A stretch of DNA of 64,000 nucleotides, taken from contig NZ_BMMD01000001.1 of assembly GCF_014645655.1 (NCBI RefSeq), forward strand, positions 214,229 to 278,228. The letters run 5' to 3'. The notes beneath the pieces were generated by a model. The model was given only the letters and a program-made list of their open reading frames with translations, made no database searches and was not told the origin of the DNA. A program made the position numbers and the translations under genes. Source of the DNA: Agromyces bauzanensis. Its GTDB lineage: Bacteria > Actinomycetota > Actinomycetes > Actinomycetales > Microbacteriaceae. Shown here one piece after another: positions 58,021-64,000 of this stretch. Within the stretch, counting starts at the first letter, position 1. The number at the start of each line of letters is the position of its first letter.

Positions 58021-60909
58021 ATGGCGCTGTTCCTCCACCGAATCGGACGATTCGCCTTCCGGCGGGCCTGGCTCGTCATCATCGCCTGGGCCGTGGCCCT
58101 CGCCGCGCTCCTCGGCGTCGGCATCGGGCTCGGCGGCCAGCTCCAGGAGTCCTACGCCATCCCGGGCACAGAGTCGCAGGATGCGATCGACCAGCTCGCC
58201 GCCGTGTTCCCGCAGACGTCGGGCGCCTCGGCGAAGGCCGTCGTCGAAGTGCCCGACGGGGCATCCGTCGAATCCGAGTCCTACCGCGACGCGATCACGG
58301 CGATGGAGGCCGAGCTCGAGCAGGTCGACGGCGTCGCGAGCGTGCTCGGGCCGTTCGACGAGTACGCGGGCGACCAGGTCTCGGGCGACGCGCGCACCGC
58401 CTACGTCCAGGTGCAGTTCGACGCCCCCACGACGGGCGTCACCGACGAATCGATCGACGCGGTGGTTGCCACGGGCGACATCGGCCGCGACGCCGGCCTC
58501 ACGGTCGCGTTCGGCGGAGAGGTGTTCCAGGACACGACCTTCGGCCTCACCATCACCGAGGTATTCGGCGTGCTGTTCGCCGGCGTCGTGCTGCTCATCA
58601 CGTTCGGGTCGCTGCTCTCCGCGGGGATGCCGCTGCTCACCGCCCTCGTCGGCGTGGGCGCCACCTTCGGCGGCATCTCGCTCGTCGCGGCCTTCGCGAC
58701 GGTGTCGAGCACGGCGCCGATGCTCGCCGTGATGATCGGCCTCGCGGTCGGCATCGACTACGCGCTCTTCATCCTGTCGCGACATCGCACGCAGCTCGCG
58801 CGCGGACAGGATCCGAAAGCGAGCGCCGCCGAGGCCGTCGCCACCGCCGGTGGCGCCGTCGTCTTCGCGGGCCTGACGGTCATCATCGCGCTCCTCGGGC
58901 TCCTCGTGGTGGGCATCCCGTTCCTCAGCGTCATGGGCATCGCCGCGGCGTTCGCGGTGCTCGTCGCGGTGCTCGGCGCCGTCACGCTGCTGCCGGCGCT
59001 GCTCGGCGTGCTCGGGAAGCGGCTCATCCCGAAGCCGGGCAGCCGCGCCCACCGCCGCGCGAACGCCGACGACGACCGCGGCCGGCACACCATGGGCCGC
59101 CGCTGGGTCGACCTCGTGCTGAAGGCGCCCGTCGTGTTCGTCGTGCTCGTCATCGGCCTGCTCGGCACCGCGGCGATTCCCGCTGCCAGCCTCGACCTGA
59201 ACCTCCCGAGCGGCGCGTCCGAGCCCGAGGGCTCCACGCAGCGCGAGGCCTACGAGATGATCGAGAACGGCTTCGGGCCGGGCTACAACGGCCCCCTCAT
59301 CGTCACCGTCGACATCACGCAGACGACCGACATCTTCGACGACCTCGACGCTGTGGGGGCGCGCATCGCCGAGCTCGACGGCATCGCGTACGTGGGCGAG
59401 GGGCTGCCGAACGAGACCGCCGACACGGCGATCATCCAGGTCATCCCCGAGAGCGCACCCGACTCGCCCGAGACGAAGGCGGTCGTGGAGGAGATCCGCG
59501 ACCTCGCGCCCGAGATCGCGGCGGACTACGGCACGCCCATCGCCGTCACGGGCTACACCGCCGTGACCATCGACATCTCGAACCGGCTGAACGACGCACT
59601 CGTGCCGTTCGCGCTCATCGTGGTCGGGCTGTCGATCCTGCTGCTGCTGCTCGTATTCCGTTCGATCTTCGTGCCCGTGAAGGCCGCGCTCGGCTTCCTG
59701 CTCTCGGCGTTCGCCGCGATCGGGGCGACCGTCGCGATCTTCCAATGGGGGTGGTTCGCCGACCTCCTGCACGTCCAGCCCGGCCCGATCCTGAGCTTCC
59801 TGCCGATCCTGCTGCTCGCGGTGCTGTTCGGACTCGCCATGGACTACGAGGTCTTCCTCGTCTCGGGCATGCGCGAGGAGTTCGTGAAGACGCGGGAGCC
59901 GCGCGGCTCGATCGTGCACGGCTTCCAGCACGCCGCGCGCGTCGTGACCGCCGCCGCGCTCATCATGTTCTTCGTCTTCTTCGCCTTCGTGCCCGAGGGT
60001 TCGGGCGTCATCAAGGGCATCGCGTTCGCGCTCGCCGTCGGCGTCGCCTTCGACGCCTTCCTCGTGCGCATGACGTTCGTCCCCGCCGCCATGGCGCTCG
60101 CCGGGCGCGCGGCCTGGTGGCTGCCGAAGTGGCTCGACAAGCGGTTGCCCGACGTCGACATCGAGGGCGAGGGGCTTCGCTCGCACCTCGATCAGGAGGA
60201 GTGGGCCGCCGCACGTCCGGCCGCGGTCAACATCGACGACGGCGTCTTCGGCCTCCCCGAGCGGCCGATCGGCCCCCTCACGGTCGACGTGCCCGCCGGC
60301 GGCGTGCTCGTCGTGCGCGGAGACGCGGTCGATCGCCGGGTCGTGGCCGCGACCCTCGCCGGCCGCCTCGCACCCGTGTCGGGCCGCCTCGCGGTGCTCG
60401 GCCATCCGCTGCCCACCGGGTCGGGCTCCGTCATGCGCGGCGTCGCGATCGCCGAACTGCCGACGGATGTCGCGACCGGCGGGAGCGTGGGCGAACTCGT
60501 CGCCCGCCGGGTCGACGCCACCCGCCCGTGGTACCGCGTCGCCCCGTCGAACCGCCTCGTGCGCTCGTGGGTCGCCCGCGCCGCCGACGCGGCGGGCCAC
60601 GGACCCGACGGTCCGCGCTTCTCGGTGGACACCCCGCTGGCCTCGCTCGGCGCCGAGGCGCGCGCGCTCGTCGCCGTCTCGGCGGCGCTCGCCGAGCGTC
60701 CGAAGGCCGTGTCGATCGATCTCGACGACGACCCCGGCTCGGCGAGCGTCGGGCTCTGGCGCGCGCTCGCCCGGCTCGTCCCCGCGTCGGTCACGATCAT
60801 CGTCGGGCTGGGCACGTCGGCCGTGGAACCCGGCACCGCCCCCGAACTCGCCGCACGCGGCATCCGCATCATCGAACCCGTCTCGTCCCTGCAGGAGGTC
60901 AACCGATGA
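58021..60909 (+). CDS. MMPL-family exporter fused to a degenerate ABC-ATPase-like domain
   Basis: 962-aa protein. Residues 1 to about 710 form an MMPL/RND transporter: helix 1 near 14-38, an extracytoplasmic domain, helices with VMIGLAVGIDYALFILSRHR (proton-relay motif GxDY), the second half, and VLFGLAMDYEVFLVSGMREE. From about residue 742 a fused cytosolic domain follows the ABC layout. GPLTVDVPAGGVLVVRGDAV (767-775) replaces Walker A (Lys to Arg773). The LAGRLAPVSGRLAVLGHPLP strand pair is next. SLGAEARALVAVSAALAERP (875-894) stands for LSGGQ plus helix, and VSIDLDDD (897-904) for Walker B without the catalytic Glu. Such a domain should not hydrolyse ATP. The stop overlaps the next gene (ATGA). 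Confidence 0.92.
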   Translation: MALFLHRIGRFAFRRAWLVIIAWAVALAALLGVGIGLGGQLQESYAIPGTESQDAIDQLAAVFPQTSGASAKAVVEVPDGASVESESYRDAITAMEAELEQVDGVASVLGPFDEYAGDQVSGDARTAYVQVQFDAPTTGVTDESIDAVVATGDIGRDAGLTVAFGGEVFQDTTFGLTITEVFGVLFAGVVLLITFGSLLSAGMPLLTALVGVGATFGGISLVAAFATVSSTAPMLAVMIGLAVGIDYALFILSRHRTQLARGQDPKASAAEAVATAGGAVVFAGLTVIIALLGLLVVGIPFLSVMGIAAAFAVLVAVLGAVTLLPALLGVLGKRLIPKPGSRAHRRANADDDRGRHTMGRRWVDLVLKAPVVFVVLVIGLLGTAAIPAASLDLNLPSGASEPEGSTQREAYEMIENGFGPGYNGPLIVTVDITQTTDIFDDLDAVGARIAELDGIAYVGEGLPNETADTAIIQVIPESAPDSPETKAVVEEIRDLAPEIAADYGTPIAVTGYTAVTIDISNRLNDALVPFALIVVGLSILLLLLVFRSIFVPVKAALGFLLSAFAAIGATVAIFQWGWFADLLHVQPGPILSFLPILLLAVLFGLAMDYEVFLVSGMREEFVKTREPRGSIVHGFQHAARVVTAAALIMFFVFFAFVPEGSGVIKGIAFALAVGVAFDAFLVRMTFVPAAMALAGRAAWWLPKWLDKRLPDVDIEGEGLRSHLDQEEWAAARPAAVNIDDGVFGLPERPIGPLTVDVPAGGVLVVRGDAVDRRVVAATLAGRLAPVSGRLAVLGHPLPTGSGSVMRGVAIAELPTDVATGGSVGELVARRVDATRPWYRVAPSNRLVRSWVARAADAAGHGPDGPRFSVDTPLASLGAEARALVAVSAALAERPKAVSIDLDDDPGSASVGLWRALARLVPASVTIIVGLGTSAVEPGTAPELAARGIRIIEPVSSLQEVNR

Positions 60910-62888
60910 GAAACGATGGTGCACCGATGAGCGGCAAGCTCTCCCGGCTCTTCGGATCCACCCCGGTCCAGCGCCGCGTGCGCTACGGCGTGCTGGTCGC
61001 CGCCGTCGTCGCCGTGCCGCTCGCCGTGGCCGGCCTCGTCTCGGGGGCGTTCGCGGGTGCCGACGACAACATGAAGGCCATTCCCGCCGTCGTCGTGAAC
61101 AACGACGAGATGGTCACGCTGACGCTGCCCGACGGCACCGAGCAGCCCGTGCTCGCGGGGCGCCTGCTCGTCACCGAGCTCACCGATCCCGACACCGCGG
61201 GCTTCGACTGGACGATCTCGAACGACGAGGAGGCCGCCGAGCTCCTCGCCGCGGGCGACGCGTACGCGGTGCTCACGATCCCAGACGACTTCTCGGCCTC
61301 GGTGACGTCGCTCTCGGGCGAGGAGCCCACCAAGGCGAATCTCGACATCCGCACCGACGACGCCCACGGCTACCTCGCGGGCTCGGTCGCGCAGTCGGTC
61401 GGCGACGCCATGACGACGACGTTCGGCCGGGAGCTCACCCAGCAGTACCTCGAGGGCTTCTACACGAACCTCGCGGCGCTCGGCGGCTCGCTCGGCGACG
61501 CCGCCGACGGCGCGGCCCAGATCTCCTCGGGCGTCGGCTCGCTCGCCGGCGGCCTCGGCGAGCTCTCGGGCGGCGTCGCGGCCTCGGCGGCCGGGGCGAC
61601 CGAGCTCGCCGACGGCATGACCGACTACGCTGACGGCGTGGCGCAGTACACGAGCGGCGTCGACGGGATCGCGGACGGCCTCGGCGAGCTCAACGCCGGC
61701 GCGGCGGGCCTCGACGGGCTCTCTGATGGATGGGACCAGTACGTCGGCGGCATCAGCGCGGGCGTCGCGCAGATCGAGACCGACGTCGGTCCCATCGCGG
61801 ATCGCCTCGACGCGTTCGTGGCCGACCCCGCGAACGCCGAGCTCATCGCCCAGTATCCGCAGATCGCCGAGGCCGCAGGGGCCATCGACGCGATCCGGGG
61901 CGATCTCAACCAGCTCTCCACGGGCGGCCAGACCCTCGCCGCCGCGACTCGCTCCGGCATCGACGGCATCCAGGGCGGCATCTCCGGCCTCGCCGGGGGC
62001 GCCGCGGAGCTCTCGGCGGGCTCGGTCGGCATCCGCGACGGCGGGTACGGCATGGCGGGCGGGGTCGGCGAGCTCGCCGGGGGCCTGACCCAGCTCTCGA
62101 GCGGTGCCGCGGATGCCGCGAGCGGCGCCACCGAGCTGGCGGGCGGCGCGGCCGCGCTCGCCGACGGCCTCGCCACCGGCGCGGAGGAGGCGAAGGCGCT
62201 CACCGACATCGACGCGCAGGCGACCGCCGACGTCGTCGCCGAGCCCGTCACCTCCACCACCGGGCGCGACAACGAGATCGGCACGATCGGCGAGGTCATC
62301 GGCATGCTGTTCGCCGCGATCGGGCTATGGCTCGGCGCGATGGCAATGTTCCTCGTGTTCCGGCCGTTCGGCCGGGAGGCGCTGCGGAGCACGGCCTCCA
62401 CGGGCGGCCTCGTGGCTCGTACGCTCACGCGCGCCGGCCTCGTGGCCCTCGCGCAGGCGGTGGCGGTCGTACTGCTCATGCACGGCGCGCTCGGCGTCGC
62501 CTGGACGCTCCTGCCCCAGACGTTCGCGTTCGCCGCGCTGCTCGCGCTCGCGTTCACCGCCGTGCATGCGTTCCTCACGGCGTGGCTCGGGCGGGCGGGA
62601 CTGCTCGTCTCGCTCGTGCTCGTGGCCTTGCAGCTTGCGGCATCCGGCGGGCTCTACCCGATCGAGGTGCTGAGCGGCCCGTTCCAGGCGATCAGCCCGT
62701 TCCTTCCGCTCACGTGGGCGGTGCAGGGGATGCAGCTCATCGTGGCGGGCGCGGGCGGCGCCGCGGTCGCGACGGCCGCCGGCATGGTGTCGCTCTTCGG
62801 ACTCGTCGGCGTCATCGGCACGGCCGTGGTGGTGGGCCGGCGGCGCGGCATCCGTTCGATCGGCCTCGCGGCGACCGCGCTCGGGTGA
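60906..62888 (+). CDS. YhgE/Pip family ABC-2-like membrane protein
   Basis: 660-aa protein of the YhgE/Pip (phage-infection-protein-like) group. Helix 1 (about 28-50) leads to AIPAVVVNNDEMVTLTLPDG, the family N-terminal motif. The middle, about 190-440, is a long extracytoplasmic region of 7-residue Gly/Ala/Leu repeats (LAGGLGELSGGV, ELSAGSVGIRDGG, LAGGLTQLSSGA). Five C-terminal helices (about 460-655) resemble ABC-2 permeases, with SPFLPLTWAVQGMQLIVAGA. Partners of such permeases are normally ABC ATPases; here the only nearby candidate is the decayed domain on the MMPL protein, with which it overlaps by four bases. Confidence 0.9.
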   Translation: MRNDGAPMSGKLSRLFGSTPVQRRVRYGVLVAAVVAVPLAVAGLVSGAFAGADDNMKAIPAVVVNNDEMVTLTLPDGTEQPVLAGRLLVTELTDPDTAGFDWTISNDEEAAELLAAGDAYAVLTIPDDFSASVTSLSGEEPTKANLDIRTDDAHGYLAGSVAQSVGDAMTTTFGRELTQQYLEGFYTNLAALGGSLGDAADGAAQISSGVGSLAGGLGELSGGVAASAAGATELADGMTDYADGVAQYTSGVDGIADGLGELNAGAAGLDGLSDGWDQYVGGISAGVAQIETDVGPIADRLDAFVADPANAELIAQYPQIAEAAGAIDAIRGDLNQLSTGGQTLAAATRSGIDGIQGGISGLAGGAAELSAGSVGIRDGGYGMAGGVGELAGGLTQLSSGAADAASGATELAGGAAALADGLATGAEEAKALTDIDAQATADVVAEPVTSTTGRDNEIGTIGEVIGMLFAAIGLWLGAMAMFLVFRPFGREALRSTASTGGLVARTLTRAGLVALAQAVAVVLLMHGALGVAWTLLPQTFAFAALLALAFTAVHAFLTAWLGRAGLLVSLVLVALQLAASGGLYPIEVLSGPFQAISPFLPLTWAVQGMQLIVAGAGGAAVATAAGMVSLFGLVGVIGTAVVVGRRRGIRSIGLAATALG

Positions 62889-62910
62889 CGGCGAAGCAGG
62901 GACGGATGCG

Positions 62911-63777
62911 TCAGGTCTCGTGCCGGTGGCCCGGCATGATCGCCTCGAGCGCCCGGCGCGACCGCGTCAGCACGCGGCGACGACGGGTCGGCTGCGTGTG
63001 CCGGCGGGCGAACTCGAGGGTCTCCCGGAGCAGCTCCAGCCGCTCGCGTTCGGACTTCGCCTTGCGCGTATTGACCTCGGCGACGATCGATCCGGTCCAA
63101 CCCCGCGCGGTGAGGGTCTCGAGCACCTCGGCGACGGGCTCCCGGCCGTGGCCCGGCAACAGGTGCTCGTCGAAGATCTGCCCCTCGCCGATCGCGCCCG
63201 ACCCGTCGCACAGGTGCACATGGCGCAGGCGATCTCCCAGGTCGTTCGCGAACTGCAGGCTGTCGACGCCCGAGAGCGCAGCGTGCGAGAAGTCGAGCGT
63301 GACCGCGTCGCAGTCCATGATGCGCGGATCCCAGCCCGGCGCGTAGGCCTTCATGTTCCGCCCCGCCGCGCGCCAGGGGAACATGTTCTCGACGGCGATC
63401 TCGACGTCGTACTTCTCCGAGATCTCGCGGACGATGGAGAGGAAGTTCGACGCGTACGTCGCCTGCCAGCGGAACGGCGGATGCACCACCACGCTGCCGG
63501 CGCCGACCGCGGCTGCGAGCGCGGCCGTTCGGTCGAGCTTCACGCGCGGGTCCCGGCCCCACACGAAATGCGTGAGCAGCAGCACGGGCGCGTGGATCGA
63601 GAGGATCGGCAGCGAGTAGCGACGCGAGAGCTCGAGCAGCGGCTCGGGCTGCTGCGTCGACTCCTCCTGCGTGACCATGATCTCGATGCCGTCGTAGCCG
63701 GCGAGCTTCGCAAGGCGGAAGGCGTGCTCGGGCTCGAGTGGGTAGACGCAGGTGGTGCTCATGCCGACGCGGATCAT
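62911..63777 (-). CDS. Sugar phosphate isomerase/epimerase-like TIM-barrel protein
   Basis: 288-aa AP-endonuclease-2-fold protein. RVGMSTTCVYPLEPEHAFRL, GYDGIEIMVTQEE, SIHAPVLLLTHFVWGRDPRV, VVHPPFRWQ, AVENMFPWR, TLDFSHAALSG, HVHLCDGSG and GSIVAEVNTRKAKSERERLE place Glu, His and Asp ligands as in xylose-isomerase-like enzymes. This form is widespread in actinobacteria, but its substrate is not established. It ends in an unusual Arg-rich tail (PTRRRRVLTRSRRALEA). It is convergent with the YhgE gene and divergent from otsA. Confidence 0.88.
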   Translation of the reverse strand: MIRVGMSTTCVYPLEPEHAFRLAKLAGYDGIEIMVTQEESTQQPEPLLELSRRYSLPILSIHAPVLLLTHFVWGRDPRVKLDRTAALAAAVGAGSVVVHPPFRWQATYASNFLSIVREISEKYDVEIAVENMFPWRAAGRNMKAYAPGWDPRIMDCDAVTLDFSHAALSGVDSLQFANDLGDRLRHVHLCDGSGAIGEGQIFDEHLLPGHGREPVAEVLETLTARGWTGSIVAEVNTRKAKSERERLELLRETLEFARRHTQPTRRRRVLTRSRRALEAIMPGHRHET

Positions 63778-63912
63778 CAGGCGGCAGTCTATCCGCGGAC
63801 CCTGAGCGTCGGCGGGGGGCTGTGGACGGAGGCCGCGGAGGCGGTGAGCCGGGGGCCGTGAGCGGTGGGCTGTTAGCCTGAACGGAGCGCGAGGAGGAGG
63901 GACATCCGCCAC

Positions 63913-64000
63913 ATGCACGCCCCTGGACCTGAACGCGACGAGCTCCATGTCGAGCACGCCTACGACATGATCGTCGTCTCGAACCGGCTCCCCGTCGACT
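63913..64000 (+). CDS. otsA: Trehalose-6-phosphate synthase, N-terminal end only (partial)
   Basis: The first 29 codons, running off the window. After a short acidic lead the sequence YDMIVVSNRLPVD is the conserved N-terminal strand of GT20 trehalose-6-phosphate synthases, which make trehalose-6-P from UDP/ADP-glucose and glucose-6-P. GAGGAGG lies about 12 bases upstream of ATG 63913, rather far, so a start at the inner ATG codons is possible. Its putative degradative counterpart is the GH15 gene at 7.8 kb. Confidence 0.88.
   Translation, partial: MHAPGPERDELHVEHAYDMIVVSNRLPVD

Noticed and set aside
1-64000. CRISPR arrays, prophage, integrase, insertion sequences, toxin-antitoxin or restriction systems
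   Set aside because: No direct-repeat/spacer pattern, transposase, phage structural gene or recognisable defence gene was seen on either strand.

Overview
The window is a very GC-rich chromosomal segment from an actinobacterium, most likely a member of the Microbacteriaceae (Agromyces-like). The grounds are the gene order prfB ... ftsE-ftsX-smpB, the actinobacterial Tad locus, F420-type LLM and Ddn-like proteins, the rph-rdgB pair, and the very frequent GCATCC/GGATGC words inside genes. The genus is inference. No prophage, insertion sequence, CRISPR array or plasmid function was seen, and coding density is high with many ATGA/GTGA overlaps.

Layout, left arm: the end of rph, then rdgB; an ECF41-type sigma factor divergent from its partner epimerase gene, with a recognisable ECF41 promoter (1.6-2.7 kb); a CDF metal exporter, a DedA protein, an LLM oxidoreductase and a GNAT enzyme; a deletion scar that joins a Ddn-like gene to the tail of an SDR gene (6.7-7.2 kb); tRNA-Leu; a carbon block of GH15 glycosidase, zwf, CoA-disulfide/persulfide reductase-rhodanese and SMP-30; a DUF1269-arylsulfatase fusion; a membrane protein and a CPA1 antiporter; an M24 peptidase and a PhoD-like phosphatase; and a sulfur module (persulfide dioxygenase-rhodanese, rhodanese, TSUP permease) behind a promoter with two ATACCC...GGGTAT palindromes.

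Middle: a compact Tad/Flp pilus operon (tadA-tadB-tadC-flp-like-tadE-tadE-tadG, 24.8-29.4 kb); an unknown gene; a secreted-protein pseudogene with three frameshifts (30.4-31.0 kb); a coiled-coil protein and an MFS transporter; then prfB, two inserted minus-strand genes (cupin, class C26 amidase), ftsE with an unusually long low-complexity tail, ftsX and smpB. A membrane protein/winged-helix pair, a tyrosine phosphatase, a SIMPL protein, a glycosyltransferase and a GH92 mannosidase lead to tmRNA (ssrA) at 45.0 kb. RF2, SmpB and tmRNA therefore lie within 12 kb of one another.

Right arm: aldo/keto reductase, septum-formation lipoprotein, F420-type LLM, hisN, tRNA-Lys with a clear terminator, a large secreted metallophosphoesterase, a 5'-3' exonuclease, GNAT, and a bioY-ecfA-ecfT biotin uptake operon. 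Next comes a TetR-controlled operon encoding an MMPL exporter fused to a decayed ABC-ATPase-like domain and a YhgE/Pip membrane protein (57.4-62.9 kb). This is the most unusual system in the window. The window ends with a sugar isomerase-like protein and the start of otsA.

Many genes (prfB, ftsE, hisN, the phosphatase, LLM, MFS and others) have a TANNNT box only 6-9 nt before the start codon, which points to leaderless mRNAs and fixes several starts. Functions are assigned from recognisable motifs and family resemblance only; no database search was run.
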